This document shows positions 48,720 to 58,471 of a stretch of 64,000 bases of DNA, one piece after another. The position numbers and the translations under genes were made by a program. The notes beneath the pieces are model-generated. The model did not search any database. It was given only the letters and a program-made list of their open reading frames with translations, and was not told the DNA's origin. The stretch comes from Paraburkholderia sp. SOS3 (GTDB lineage: Bacteria; Pseudomonadota; Gammaproteobacteria; Burkholderiales; Burkholderiaceae): contig NZ_CP018811.1 in assembly GCF_001922345.1 (NCBI RefSeq), forward strand, positions 2,976,001 to 3,040,000, in the 5' to 3' direction. Each line of letters starts with the position of its first letter. Within the stretch, counting starts at the first letter, position 1.

Positions 48720-49100
48720 ATGTATCTATCGATTCTTGCCGTCGGCATCGGCGGCGCGCTGGGTTCGCTGTTCCGCTGGTTTCTCTCGATCCGCCTCAAT
48801 GGCGTGTTTCCCCCGCTGCCGATGGGCACATTGGCGGCCAACCTGATTGCCGGTTACATCATCGGCGTCGCCGTCGCGTTCTTCGTGCGCAACCCGAGTC
48901 TCTCGCCAGAATGGCGGCTCTTTATCATCACCGGACTGATGGGCGGCCTGTCGACGTTTTCGACGTTCTCGGCCGAAGTCGCGCAACGGCTGCAGGAAGG
49001 CCGATTCGGCTGGGCAGCGGCGGAAATCGCGATTCACGTGGGCGCGTCGGTGATCGCGACGATTGCCGGACTCGCGACGATCGGGTTCGCGTCAAAGTGA
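48720..49100 (+). CDS. crcB: Fluoride ion exporter CrcB/Fluc
   Basis: 126 residues and four transmembrane helices, as for the dual-topology Fluc channels. Signature segments are [15 protein letters not shown] near the N-terminus and [17 protein letters not shown] around residues 77-93, holding the polar-track and central-sodium residues. The fluoride riboswitch upstream confirms the role: expelling fluoride leaking in as HF. Confidence 0.96.
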   Translation: MYLSILAVGIGGALGSLFRWFLSIRLNGVFPPLPMGTLAANLIAGYIIGVAVAFFVRNPSLSPEWRLFIITGLMGGLSTFSTFSAEVAQRLQEGRFGWAAAEIAIHVGASVIATIAGLATIGFASK

Positions 49101-49150
49101 GCGGACCCGTGACCGACGACGAACGGGATAGAACGCGTTGAAATGGGAAG

Positions 49151-49227
49151 AAGCGCGGAAACAAGCGGGAAACACGCGGGAAACACGCGGAAACAAGCGG
49201 GAAACACGCGGGAAACACGCGGGCAAT
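49151..49227. repeat. 11-bp degenerate tandem repeat, seven units
   Basis: Variants of ACGCGGGAAAC and AAGCGGGAAAC follow each other with single-base indels. It fills most of the 157 bp between the convergent crcB and diguanylate cyclase genes. Confidence 0.85.
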
Positions 49228-49257
49228 AAGCTTGAAATCCGCGCCCGCAGCACCGCT

Positions 49258-50487
49258 TCAGCGCGGCAACGTCACCACATTGCCCCGCTGACGGCCGGGC
49301 CGCGCGCCGAAACGATAGGTCGATCGGCCGGCCTGCTTCGCCGTATACATCGCGGCATCGGCCACGTCGAGCAGTTGCTCGACGGTATCGACACGATCGG
49401 GCCACGTCGCAATGCCGACGCTCACGCCAAGCGGAAAGCGCCCGCCGTAGTCGCGCCGGCCGATCTCCCGCACGCGCTCGATTAGCCGTCCCGCCAGGTC
49501 GCGTAACTGCGCGTCGTCGCCATAAGCGGGCACGACCATCACGAATTCGTCGCCGCCGACGCGCGCAAGCATGTCCTGCGCGCGCGTCGCCGTGCGCAGC
49601 GCTTCGCCGAGCCGGCGCAGCAGCGAGTCGCCGGCGCTGTGGCCAAGCGCATCGTTGACACCTTTGAAACCGTCGATATCGAGGTACAACAGCGCAAGCC
49701 GCTCCGTATCCGGCGCCTCGGCACGGCTTTGCGCCAGTTCGTCGAGCGCCGCGAGCAGCCTGCGGCGGTTGGGCAGGCCGGTCAGCGGATCGTGCGCGGC
49801 CGCGCGATCGAGCGCCGCCGAATGCTCGCTCATCTTGCCAAACGCCCTTCTCTGCACGTACAGCGTATAGACCAGCAGACCACAGATCAGCACGGCCAGC
49901 ACCGCGAGCGCGATCGTGCCATACCACAGCCGGTCGTGCGCATCGCGCACCGCGGCGGCACGCCGCGTGCGCCAGTCGCTCAACAGATCGCCGAGTTCGT
50001 TACGCAGCGTGGCCATGTAACGCTCGCCTTCGTTCGTCTGCACGAGCGCGATGGCCGCATCGCGATTGCCCGAATGTGCGAGTTCGACCGTGCGGGCCAA
50101 CTCGCTCACTTTCAGCGTCTTCGCATGCTCGATTCGGCGCACGGTTTCGACGGATTTATCGTCGTTCGTTACAACGCGTTGAAGGCGCAGGACCGTATCG
50201 TCGAGATCCTCGATGCCGCTGCGGTACGTCGCGAGGTAACGCTCGTCGCCGGTCAGCAGATACCCGCGTTGGCCCGTCTCGGCGTTCTCGAGGTCGTGCA
50301 GCAGCCGGTTCGCCGCGCCGAGCACCGCAAACGCTTCTTCGTCGCGCAAACCGTCGTCGACGATCTTGCGCGCTTCGTACATAAACAGCGCGGCAGCGAC
50401 GATCAGGCCTACGGCCATCACCGCGTAAAGCGTGAGAAAGCGATTTCGATCGGAATGGGCGGAAAGCGCAAGACGCGGTGGCTGCAA
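49258..50487 (-). CDS. CHASE3-GGDEF diguanylate cyclase
   Basis: 409 residues starting with a TTG at 50487 preceded by GGGAG. Membrane helices at about 17-36 and 188-211 enclose a CHASE3 sensor (EAFAVLGAANRLLHDLENAETGQRGYLLTGDERYL). The GGDEF domain begins near 232 (DPLTGLPNRRRL) and has an intact active site GGDEF at 311-315 and an inhibitory RxxD site (RAQD, 302-305) five residues before it. It should make c-di-GMP under product control. Confidence 0.93.
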   Translation of the reverse strand: MQPPRLALSAHSDRNRFLTLYAVMAVGLIVAAALFMYEARKIVDDGLRDEEAFAVLGAANRLLHDLENAETGQRGYLLTGDERYLATYRSGIEDLDDTVLRLQRVVTNDDKSVETVRRIEHAKTLKVSELARTVELAHSGNRDAAIALVQTNEGERYMATLRNELGDLLSDWRTRRAAAVRDAHDRLWYGTIALAVLAVLICGLLVYTLYVQRRAFGKMSEHSAALDRAAAHDPLTGLPNRRRLLAALDELAQSRAEAPDTERLALLYLDIDGFKGVNDALGHSAGDSLLRRLGEALRTATRAQDMLARVGGDEFVMVVPAYGDDAQLRDLAGRLIERVREIGRRDYGGRFPLGVSVGIATWPDRVDTVEQLLDVADAAMYTAKQAGRSTYRFGARPGRQRGNVVTLPR

Positions 50488-50607
50488 AACGGCTCCCGGG
50501 CAACGACGGCACGGGACACATGATAGCGAAACCGCGAGCCGCGGGCCAATGCGAAGCGAAGATTACCGCTGCGCCATGCAAAAGACCGTTCGCGTTACGC
50601 GATCGTC

Positions 50608-50634
50608 GACATCGTTGACAATGTTGACACGAAT
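50608..50634. repeat. 9-bp triplicated motif upstream of the ECF sigma gene
   Basis: GACATCGTT, GACAATGTT and GACACGAAT are contiguous nine-base units, about 90-110 bp before the sigma factor start. They overlap TTGACA-like hexamers and may form part of the promoter or operator. Confidence 0.45.
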
Positions 50635-50720
50635 GTCAAAATAACTCGCCCGAACCGTATTCGGTCCGCAGTTAGCTCGACGGCACGCGCGCCGCGAGCA
50701 CCGATCAGGAATCACCGCCG

Positions 50721-51275
50721 ATGACCGGCCCCGACTTCGCCTCCCTGCTCCCCGACCTGCTGCCGCGACTATGGGCATTTGCGTTACGGATCGCGGGTAA
50801 CCGTCACGACGCCGAAGACCTCGTTCAGCACACCTGTGTGCGCGCGCTCGAACGGCAGCATCAGTTGCGAGCCGATACGTCGCCGCTCAGCTGGGTATTT
50901 GCGATCGCGCATTCGATCTGGCTCAACGAGGCGCGCGCGCGCAGCATCCGGGGTCGCACGAATGTCGCATGGGACGACGCGCTGCTCGAAGTGATTGCCG
51001 ACCCGGATGCACGTACGCCCGAAAACGATGTAATGAACCGGCAGATCATCGAGGTGGTGGCACGCTTGCCCGAAGCACAGCGCAACACGCTTTTGCTCGT
51101 CGCAGTCGAAGGATTGACGTATCAGGAAGCGGCCGTGGCCCTCGATGTGCCGATCGGCACGGTGATGAGCCGGCTTGCGCGTGCCCGCCGCTCGATCGGC
51201 GCGCTGGCGCACGAACATGGTTTGCGCTCGCCTGCTCCCTCGCACCCGCAGCAACCGCAAGACGAAGTCGTGTAG
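50721..51275 (+). CDS. ECF-type RNA polymerase sigma factor
   Basis: 184 residues. Region 2 (LLPRLWAFALRIAGNRHDAEDLVQHTCVRALER, about 11-45) and region 4 (RLPEAQRNTLLLVAVEGLTYQEAAVALDVPIGTVMSRLARARRSI, about 115-160) are complete, with no region 3. The C-terminal tail is Pro/Gln-rich. No anti-sigma gene follows; the next gene on the strand is the RND adaptor 453 bp away. Confidence 0.93.
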   Translation: MTGPDFASLLPDLLPRLWAFALRIAGNRHDAEDLVQHTCVRALERQHQLRADTSPLSWVFAIAHSIWLNEARARSIRGRTNVAWDDALLEVIADPDARTPENDVMNRQIIEVVARLPEAQRNTLLLVAVEGLTYQEAAVALDVPIGTVMSRLARARRSIGALAHEHGLRSPAPSHPQQPQDEVV

Positions 51276-51728
51276 CAACGCGTGACGGCGTAGCAAGACA
51301 CCTGAAGGCACACGCTTATTCCGCACAAAATATTAAACATGAAGCCGTTTGGCACAATAGTTTCCTCCAGGCTCCAGCGTTTATCCGACAGCATGCTTGC
51401 AGCGACAATCACGGCGACCTCGTAAAGCCATGTCGCCGCGCTTGCAGTCGCTGCGCGCATGGCCGGGGTCAATTCTCTGCGCAGTTGCAACTCTTCGTTA
51501 TCGAAGAAATTCACCTGATCCAGTTCGGCATTAATCGTCCGCTCAGGTGTTATGTGCTTCGTGTGGACTGCGTGTGCGCGGTCTCTACACAGTCTTCTTG
51601 TCGCGGCGGACAACCCCGGTCGTGCGAATCAGTCAGGCAGCCATGCTTGCATGGCCGCGCCGCGCTCATTCGCCCATCGATTCCGCCTTCGCTTTAAAGC
51701 ATCAACTTGATTCGGTCGGGATACCAAT
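51276..51728. other. 453-bp intergenic region between the ECF sigma gene and the RND operon
   Basis: No anti-sigma gene, terminator or divergent regulator was recognised here. It probably contains the RND operon promoter. CACAAAATATTAAACATG near 51331-51348 is AT-rich and promoter-like, but no confident hexamer pair was found. Confidence 0.45.
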
Positions 51729-52913
51729 ATGCTGAAAAACTCAAAACGAGTGGTCTGGGTGTTTGGCGCACTCATTGTGATCGGCGGGGCCGGCGCACTC
51801 GTCGCGTGGCGCAATGACGCGAGTCCGGTCAGTCTGGCCGCGGCGGCCGACCAGGCTGCGCCGCCCGCGGTCGAAGTCGATGTCGCGACTGTGATTTCGC
51901 GTCCGATTGTCGACTATCAGGAATATTCCGGCCGGCTCGAAGCGATCGACGCCGTCGAGATCAAGCCGCTCGTGCCTGGCACGATCGTGGCGGTGCATTT
52001 CAGGGACGGCGCGCTCGTCAAGAAAGGCGACCCGCTCTTCACGATCGACCCGCGCCCGTATCAGGCCGAAGTCGATCGCGCGGCCGCGCAGCTTGCGATG
52101 GCGCTGGCGCGCGAAAAATATACCGACGCGGACGCCGCGCGCGCCGATCGTCTGCTGCCCGACAACGCGATCGCGAAGCGCGATTACGATGAAACGCAGA
52201 GCCGCGCGCGCGAAGCGATCGCCAACGTGAAAGCCACGCAGGCCGCGCTCGAAGCCGCGAAGGTCAATCTCGACTACACGCAGATCAAAGCGCCGGTCGC
52301 GGGCCGCATGTCGCGCGCGCTGCTGACGGTCGGCAACGTCGTCGCGCCGGGCGCGAATGCACCGGTGCTGTCGACGCTCGTGTCGGTCTCGCCGATCTAT
52401 GCGGCGTTCGACGTCGACGAACACACGTATCTCGCGTATCTGAATCGCGACGCCGGCCACCCGGTGCCCGTATCGATCGAACTGGCGAACGAAACGACGT
52501 ATTCGCGCCAGGGCTCGATCTACTTCGTCGACAACCATCTCGACACGAGTTCCGGCACGATCCGCGTGCGCGCGCGCCTCGACAACGCCGACGGCTCGCT
52601 CGTGCCCGGCCTCTATGCGCGCGTGCAGGTCGGCGGCGGCCAGCGGCACCCGGCGATCCTGATCGACGATGCGGCGATCGGCACCGACCAGGCGAAGAAA
52701 TTCGTGCTCGTCGTCGACGGCACGAATCACGTGCAGTACCGGGAAATCGTCCAGGGCGAACTGCATGAGGGCCTGCGCGTCGTGACGAGCGGCTTGAAAG
52801 CGGGCGACCGGATCGTCGTGAGCGGCATCCAGCGTGCGCGTCCCGGCGACCTCATCAAAGTCCACGACGTCGATATGGCGACGGCCGCGCGCGCGAGCGG
52901 CTCTGCTGCCTGA
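51729..52913 (+). CDS. RND efflux periplasmic adaptor (MexE-like)
   Basis: 394 residues. An uncleaved membrane anchor or signal (residues 8-28) lacks a lipobox. Then come the barrel-sandwich hybrid halves (AVEIKPLVPGTIVAVHFRDGALVKKGDPLFTIDPRPYQAEVDRA), an alpha-helical hairpin (about 110-175), the second lipoyl half (VNLDYTQIKAPVAGRMSR), and beta-barrel and membrane-proximal domains (PGLYARVQVGG, GDRIVVSGIQRARPGDLI). It joins the RND pump to its outer membrane duct. First gene of a complete three-gene operon. Confidence 0.95.
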   Translation: MLKNSKRVVWVFGALIVIGGAGALVAWRNDASPVSLAAAADQAAPPAVEVDVATVISRPIVDYQEYSGRLEAIDAVEIKPLVPGTIVAVHFRDGALVKKGDPLFTIDPRPYQAEVDRAAAQLAMALAREKYTDADAARADRLLPDNAIAKRDYDETQSRAREAIANVKATQAALEAAKVNLDYTQIKAPVAGRMSRALLTVGNVVAPGANAPVLSTLVSVSPIYAAFDVDEHTYLAYLNRDAGHPVPVSIELANETTYSRQGSIYFVDNHLDTSSGTIRVRARLDNADGSLVPGLYARVQVGGGQRHPAILIDDAAIGTDQAKKFVLVVDGTNHVQYREIVQGELHEGLRVVTSGLKAGDRIVVSGIQRARPGDLIKVHDVDMATAARASGSAA

Positions 52914-52920
52914 TCGACAT

Positions 52921-52982
52921 GAAGCAACGATTTGAAGCGGCGATTTGAAGCAACGATTCGCAGCAACGATTCGCAGCCATTC
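52921..52982. repeat. 13-bp tandem repeat in the adaptor-pump spacer (first RND operon)
   Basis: GAAGCAACGATTT, GAAGCGGCGATTT, GAAGCAACGATTC and GCAGCAACGATTC are contiguous, followed by a shortened fifth unit. It fills most of the 93-bp gap between the two genes. Confidence 0.85.
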
Positions 52983-53006
52983 GAAGCAATACGACGGAAG
53001 TCCATC

Positions 53007-56000
53007 ATGAACATATCCCGATTCTTCATCGACCGGCCGATCTTCGCGGGCGTGCTTTCGATGCTGATTCTGCTCGGCGGCATCATCTCGCTCGTGAATC
53101 TGCCGACTGCCGAATACCCCGAAGTGATCCCGCCGTCGGTGGTCGTGAAGGCGCAATACCCGGGCGCGAACCCGAAGGTGATTGCGGAGACCGTCGCGTC
53201 GCCGATCGAGGAACAGATCAACGGCGTCGAGAACATGCTGTACATGCAGTCGCAAGCCAATAGCGACGGCAACATGACGACCACCGTCACGTTCAAGCTC
53301 GGCATGGACCCGGACCTCGCGACGCAGCTCGTGCAGAACCGCGTCAATCAGGCGCTGCCGCGTCTGCCCGACGAAGTGCAGCGGCTCGGCGTCACGACCA
53401 TCAAAAGCTCGCCGACGCTGACGATGGGGGTGAACCTGATTTCGCCGGACGGCCGCTACGACATGACCTATCTGCGCAACTACGCGCTGATCAACGTGAA
53501 AGACCGCCTGAGCCGGATTCCCGGTGTCGGCGAAGTGCAGCTGTGGGGCTCGGGCGACTACGCGATGCGTATCTGGCTCGATCCGCAGAAAATCGCCGAG
53601 CACGATATGACCGCGACCGACGTGGTCAACGCGATCCGCGAGCAGAACGTTCAGGTCGCGGCCGGTATTGTCGGCGGCGCGCCGTCGAGCGCGCCGCTGC
53701 AGCTGAACGTGAACGCGCGCGGACGCCTGACGACGGCCGACGAATTCCGCGAGATCGTGCTGAAGGCGGGGCCCAATGGCGCAGTCACGCGCCTCGGCGA
53801 TGTCGCGCGCGTCGATCTCGACGCGCAGGAGTACGGGCTGCGCGCGATGCTCGACAACAAGCAGGCCGTGATGATGATCATCAACCAGCAGCCTGGTGCG
53901 AACTCGCTCGCGATCGCCGAGAACGTCTACAAGACGATGAAGGAACTCAAAGCCGACATGCCGGAAGGCGTCGACTACAAGATCGCGTACGATCCGACCG
54001 AATTCGTGCGCGACAGTATCAAGGCGGTGATTCACACGCTGATCGAGGCGATCGTGCTGGTGGTGATTGTCGTGATCGTGTTCCTGCAGACCTGGCGCGC
54101 CTCGATCATTCCGCTGCTGGCGGTGCCGGTGTCGATCATCGGCACGTTTTCGCTGATGCTCGCGTTCGGCTTCACGATCAACGCGCTATCGCTGTTCGGC
54201 ATGGTGCTCGCCATCGGTATCGTGGTCGACGATGCGATCGTCGTCGTCGAGAACGTCGAGCGCAATATCGGTAACGGTCTCAGCGCGCGCGAGGCCACTT
54301 ACGAGGCGATGCGCGAGGTGAGCGGACCGATTATCGCGATCGCCTGTACGCTCGTCGCCGTGTTCGTGCCGCTCGCGTTCATGTCGGGCCTGACCGGCCA
54401 GTTCTACAAGCAGTTCGCGATGACCATCGCGATCTCGACCGTGATCTCGGCCTTCAACTCGCTGACGCTGTCGCCCGCCCTTTCGGCTCTGCTGCTGAAA
54501 GACCATCACGCGCCGAAGGACTGGCTCACGCGCGCCATGGACAAGGTGCTCGGGCGCTTTTTCCATCACTTCAACCGCGTCTTCAACCGCGGTTCGGAGA
54601 ACTACGGCAAGGGTGTGAAAGGCGTGATCCGCCACCGCGGGCTGATGCTCTGCGTCTACGCGGTGCTGCTCGTGTGTGCAGGGCTGATGGCGAAGATCGT
54701 CCCCGGCGGCTTCGTGCCCGCGCAGGACAAGGACTACGTGATCTGCTTCGCACAGTTGCCCAACGGCGCGTCGATCGACCGCACCGAAGACGTGATCCGC
54801 CAGATGAGCGCGATCGCGCTGAAGCAGCCGGGCGTGCAGCACGCGGTCGCGTTCCCGGGCCTGTCGGTGAACGGTTTCACGAACTCCTCGAGCGCCGGCA
54901 TCATGTTCGCGAAGCTTTATCCGTCCGCATCGCGCGGCAAGGGCGAATCGGGCAACGAAATCGCCGCGGCATTGAACCAGAAATACGCGGGCATCAAGGG
55001 CGCGTTTATCGCCGTGTTCCCGCCGCCGCCGGTGCTCGGTCTCGGTACGCTCGGCGGCTTCAAGATGCAGCTCGAAGACCGCGGCGCGCTTGGCTACGAC
55101 GCGCTCAACAATGCAGTGCAGGCGTTCGTGAAGAAGGCCGCGCAAACGCCGGAACTGGGGCCGACCTTCTCGAGCTACCAGATCAACGTGCCGCAGCTGA
55201 ACGTCGATCTCGACCGTGTGCGGGCCAAACAGCTCGGCGTGTCGATCACCGACGTGTTCGACACGATGCAGATCTATCTCGGCTCGCTGTACATCAACGA
55301 CTTCAACCGCTTCGGGCGCGTCTACCAGGTGCGCGCGCAGGCCGATGCGCCGTTCCGCTCGACCGCCGCCGACATCGGACTTCTGAAGACGCGTAACGCC
55401 GCCGGCGAGATGGTGCCGCTGTCGTCGGTCGTGAAGGTGACGCCGACCTACGGGCCGGAGATGGTCGTGCGCTACAACGCGTACACCGCCGCGGACATCA
55501 ACGGCGGACCCGCGCCCGGCTACTCGTCGAACCAGGCGCAGGCCGCCGCCGAGCGGATCGCCGCGCAAGTGCTGCCGCGCGGCATCAAGTTCGAATGGAC
55601 CGACCTCACCTATCAGCAGATTCTCGCCGGCGACTCGGCGCTATGGATCTTCCCGATCAGCGTGCTGCTCGTGTTCCTCGTGCTCGCCGCGCTGTACGAA
55701 AGCCTGACGCTGCCGCTCGCGGTGATCCTGATCGTGCCGATGAGCCTGTTGTCCGCGCTGCTCGGCGTGTGGCTCATGCGCAGCGACAACAACATCTTCA
55801 CGCAGATCGGGCTGATGGTGCTGGTCGGGCTGTCGGCGAAGAACGCGATCCTGATCGTGGAATTCGCACGCGAGCTCGAAATGGGCGGACGCTCGATCAT
55901 CGACGCGGCGATCGAAGCCTGCCGGCTGCGCCTGCGACCGATTCTGATGACCTCGATCGCCTTCATCATGGGTGTGGTGCCGCTTGTCATATCGGTCGGC

Positions 56001-56192
56001 GCGGGCGCGGAAATGCGCCGCGCGATGGGTATCGCCGTGTTCTTCGGCATGCTCGGCGTGACCTTCTTCGGGCTCATGCTCACGCCCGTGTTCTACGTCG
56101 TGCTGCGCAAGCTGACCGGCGACGAGCATCTCGTCGACAAGCATGGCAACCATCCGCATGTGCAGGTCGGCGCATCGGTCTACGAAGAATAA
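53007..56192 (+). CDS. RND efflux inner membrane pump (HAE1 family, MexF/BpeF-like)
   Basis: 1061 residues from the ATG at 53007 (MNISRFFIDRPIFAGVLSM), full length for HAE1. The proton-relay aspartates are in the fourth helix (GIVVDDAIVVVENVERN). The first periplasmic loop has EYPEVIPPSVVVKAQYPGANPKVIAETVASPIEEQINGVENMLYM, and the second half ends with QIGLMVLVGLSAKNAILIVEFA. It exports hydrophobic or amphiphilic drugs by proton antiport as a trimer. Relatives in Burkholderia expel chloramphenicol, quinolones and trimethoprim; the substrate here is not proven. Confidence 0.96.
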   Translation: MNISRFFIDRPIFAGVLSMLILLGGIISLVNLPTAEYPEVIPPSVVVKAQYPGANPKVIAETVASPIEEQINGVENMLYMQSQANSDGNMTTTVTFKLGMDPDLATQLVQNRVNQALPRLPDEVQRLGVTTIKSSPTLTMGVNLISPDGRYDMTYLRNYALINVKDRLSRIPGVGEVQLWGSGDYAMRIWLDPQKIAEHDMTATDVVNAIREQNVQVAAGIVGGAPSSAPLQLNVNARGRLTTADEFREIVLKAGPNGAVTRLGDVARVDLDAQEYGLRAMLDNKQAVMMIINQQPGANSLAIAENVYKTMKELKADMPEGVDYKIAYDPTEFVRDSIKAVIHTLIEAIVLVVIVVIVFLQTWRASIIPLLAVPVSIIGTFSLMLAFGFTINALSLFGMVLAIGIVVDDAIVVVENVERNIGNGLSAREATYEAMREVSGPIIAIACTLVAVFVPLAFMSGLTGQFYKQFAMTIAISTVISAFNSLTLSPALSALLLKDHHAPKDWLTRAMDKVLGRFFHHFNRVFNRGSENYGKGVKGVIRHRGLMLCVYAVLLVCAGLMAKIVPGGFVPAQDKDYVICFAQLPNGASIDRTEDVIRQMSAIALKQPGVQHAVAFPGLSVNGFTNSSSAGIMFAKLYPSASRGKGESGNEIAAALNQKYAGIKGAFIAVFPPPPVLGLGTLGGFKMQLEDRGALGYDALNNAVQAFVKKAAQTPELGPTFSSYQINVPQLNVDLDRVRAKQLGVSITDVFDTMQIYLGSLYINDFNRFGRVYQVRAQADAPFRSTAADIGLLKTRNAAGEMVPLSSVVKVTPTYGPEMVVRYNAYTAADINGGPAPGYSSNQAQAAAERIAAQVLPRGIKFEWTDLTYQQILAGDSALWIFPISVLLVFLVLAALYESLTLPLAVILIVPMSLLSALLGVWLMRSDNNIFTQIGLMVLVGLSAKNAILIVEFARELEMGGRSIIDAAIEACRLRLRPILMTSIAFIMGVVPLVISVGAGAEMRRAMGIAVFFGMLGVTFFGLMLTPVFYVVLRKLTGDEHLVDKHGNHPHVQVGASVYEE

Positions 56193-56205
56193 GAGGCGTA
56201 CGACA

Positions 56206-57786
56206 ATGAAAACACTCCCGGAAAATCGGGCGCTGAAAAGCGCCGCTTCGAAAAGCGCGACGCCGCAAGGCGCGCCTCTGAAACGCCCGGCGCTGCTCGC
56301 CGCGCTCGTCGCCGCCGCGTTCGCGGCAACGGCCTGTTCGCTCGCGCCGAAATATCAGGTGCCCGATGCGCAAGTCGCGCCCGCGTACAAGGAAACCGCG
56401 GCCGACTTCACGCAGACGGCAATCAGGGTGCCGACCGACGGCACCTGGAAAACCGCGCAGCCGTCCGAAGCCATCGCGCGAGGACAGTGGTGGACTGTCT
56501 TCGACGATCCGACGCTCGATTCGCTCGAACAGCAGGCGCACGACGCAAACCAGGACCTGAAAGCCGCCGTCGCGCGCGTGAAGGAAGCGCGCGCTCTGAA
56601 CGAGGTCGCGCGCGCGGGATTTTTCCCGACCATCAATGCGGGCTTCGGACCGACACGCCAGCAGATCTCCGCGGTGTCGTTCCTCCAACCGGACGGCACG
56701 CATATACCGGAGCAGACGATCTGGCGCGCACAGGCGAGCGCTTCGTACGAGGTCGATCTGTTCGGACGCGTCGATTCGAACTACAACGCGACCAAGGCCG
56801 ACGCGCAGCAAACAGAAGCATTGCTGCACTCGGTCCTGCTCGCGTTGCAGGCCGACGTGGCGCAAAACTACTTTTCGCTGCGCGAACTCGACGGCGAAAC
56901 GGCAGTGCTCGCCAATGCGGTCGATCTGCGCGTACAGGCACTCGGCCTCGTTCAACACCGCTTCGACGACGGCGAAATCAGCGAACTCGACGTCGCGCGC
57001 GCGAAGGCCGAACTCGAAAGCACGCGCTCCGACCTGCTGACCGTGCAGCGTTTGCGCGCCTCGTCCGAGCACAGCCTCGCCGTGCTGCTCGGCAAGACGC
57101 CTTCGGAATTCACGATGGCGGCCAACCCGCTGTCCCCGGTCGAAATCCGCATTCCGCCGGGCCTGCCGTCAGCGCTACTCGAGCGGCGGCCCGATGTCGC
57201 CGCGGCCGAGCGTGCGATGGCGGCAGCGAACGCGCGCATCGGCATCGCACGCGCCGCGTACTTCCCGTCGCTCGAGCTGACCGGCAATGCGGGCTTCGAG
57301 GCGGCCACCATCGGCAACCTGTTCCGCGCGAGCAGCTGGGCGTTCCTCGCCGGCCCGGCCGCCGGCACCGCGCTCACGCAAACGATCTTCGACGGCGGAC
57401 GGCGCAAGGGCAACCTGAAGAACGCCCACGCGCAGTTCGAAGAGCAGGTCGCGAACTATCGCGAGCAGGTGCTCGTCGCGTTCCAGCAGGTGGAAGACAA
57501 CCTGTCGGACCTGCGCATCCTCGAAGACCAGACGCAGACGCAAGGACGCGCGGTCGCGGCCTCTTCGCGTGCTGCTCACCTGTCGCGCGTGCAGTACAAC
57601 GAAGGCGCGGTGAATTATCTCGATGTGATCGACGCGGAGCGCACGGTGCTCGACGCACGCCGCGTCGACGTGCAGTTGCGCGGCGTCCAGGCGGAATCGA
57701 CCGTCGCGTTGATTCGCGCATTGGGCGGCGGCTGGGGCGACACCATTCCGAAGCCACCGGAAGAACCGAGTCTCGCGAAGCAGTGA
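56206..57786 (+). CDS. Outer membrane efflux lipoprotein (OprN/NodT type)
   Basis: 526 residues from the ATG at 56206, 13 bp after the pump gene. A long basic lead precedes the hydrophobic signal, ending in the lipobox ATAC (Cys at about residue 45). Two outer membrane efflux domains follow, with ASYEVDLFGRVDSNYN, LPSALLERRPDVAAAERAMAAANARIG, and FDGGRRKGNLKNAHAQFEEQVANYREQVL. It completes the tripartite pump. Confidence 0.95.
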   Translation: MKTLPENRALKSAASKSATPQGAPLKRPALLAALVAAAFAATACSLAPKYQVPDAQVAPAYKETAADFTQTAIRVPTDGTWKTAQPSEAIARGQWWTVFDDPTLDSLEQQAHDANQDLKAAVARVKEARALNEVARAGFFPTINAGFGPTRQQISAVSFLQPDGTHIPEQTIWRAQASASYEVDLFGRVDSNYNATKADAQQTEALLHSVLLALQADVAQNYFSLRELDGETAVLANAVDLRVQALGLVQHRFDDGEISELDVARAKAELESTRSDLLTVQRLRASSEHSLAVLLGKTPSEFTMAANPLSPVEIRIPPGLPSALLERRPDVAAAERAMAAANARIGIARAAYFPSLELTGNAGFEAATIGNLFRASSWAFLAGPAAGTALTQTIFDGGRRKGNLKNAHAQFEEQVANYREQVLVAFQQVEDNLSDLRILEDQTQTQGRAVAASSRAAHLSRVQYNEGAVNYLDVIDAERTVLDARRVDVQLRGVQAESTVALIRALGGGWGDTIPKPPEEPSLAKQ

Positions 57787-57835
57787 GACGCCTGTTGAGA
57801 GGTGGCGGTCGCGACGGCGTCGCGGTCGCCGTCTC
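57785..57835 (+). other. Compound hairpin after the first RND operon
   Basis: GAGACG (57785-57790) can pair with CGTCTC (57830-57835), and a perfect inner stem CGCGAC-GGC-GTCGCG (57810-57824) sits within. No U-tract follows. An 8-bp triplication (GATGCCGC) lies directly beyond. It possibly marks the end of the operon. Confidence 0.4.
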
Positions 57836-58471
57836 GATGCCGCGATGCCGCGATGCCGGCCCGGAAAGACCCGACCTGACTGGCCAGCATTCGCACCTCC
57901 CTTAATGCCTCGCCATTTACCTGTTTCTGCATCCATGGCTATTAATTCCCATAGCCTATAAAAATAAAAACGACAAGTAAATTTATGGCGAGACGCAAAC
58001 TCCACTACCGGCCCACCGATTGTTTAGCAGGCTGATTGACTTCGAGCCTGAACTGCTTCCACGAGATTTATCAACTGCGAGGGCCGGGCGAATTCGAACA
58101 ATCAAACGGCAATTGCGAGTGATTCTCCGTTCGTATATTGCTTAAAGGCTAACGAACATGGACGGCCTTATATGAGGGGACTTATGAAGCCCCCGGGAAA
58201 AAATAACGACGCATCAAACACTATGCAAAACGAATTCCTCATTTCATAGGAAAAATAAATTACGGTTTCCCGACGATGATTTTTCATACGGTAGCTATCA
58301 GAAAATGTAAAAAAGGGCTATTAGTATTGAGAAACAGGTTCTTTGTTACCGCATTGAAACTGGCATCGCGACCGATCCGGTCGCGTTTTCCACGAAGTGC
58401 CGCGATAAGCGGAAATCCCCTGACGCTGTTTCCGGTAAGCGGCGCGGCGCGCGCTGCCCAACGGATTTCCT
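57787..58471. other. 685-bp AT-richer gene-poor region
   Basis: From about 57930 the base composition becomes clearly AT-richer than the neighbouring operons. Short reading frames (for example from 58276) have no ribosome-binding site and no protein-like character. The change suggests horizontally acquired or non-coding DNA. No repeats or inverted ends typical of an insertion sequence were found. Confidence 0.5.

Noticed and set aside
44716..49227. Tandem repeats considered as CRISPR arrays
   Set aside because: Units are 11-12 bp and directly adjacent, with no spacers, no palindromic repeat and no cas genes nearby.
51122..51613. A Cys-rich 163-residue minus-strand frame considered as the missing anti-sigma factor
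   Set aside because: Two-thirds of it lies in the intergenic region and the rest is antisense to the sigma gene. It lacks the zinc anti-sigma motif and any ribosome-binding site.
51741..54035. A 764-residue minus-strand open frame across the RND adaptor and pump genes
   Set aside because: It spans two well-identified genes, is His/Arg/Asp-rich, and is an antisense shadow.
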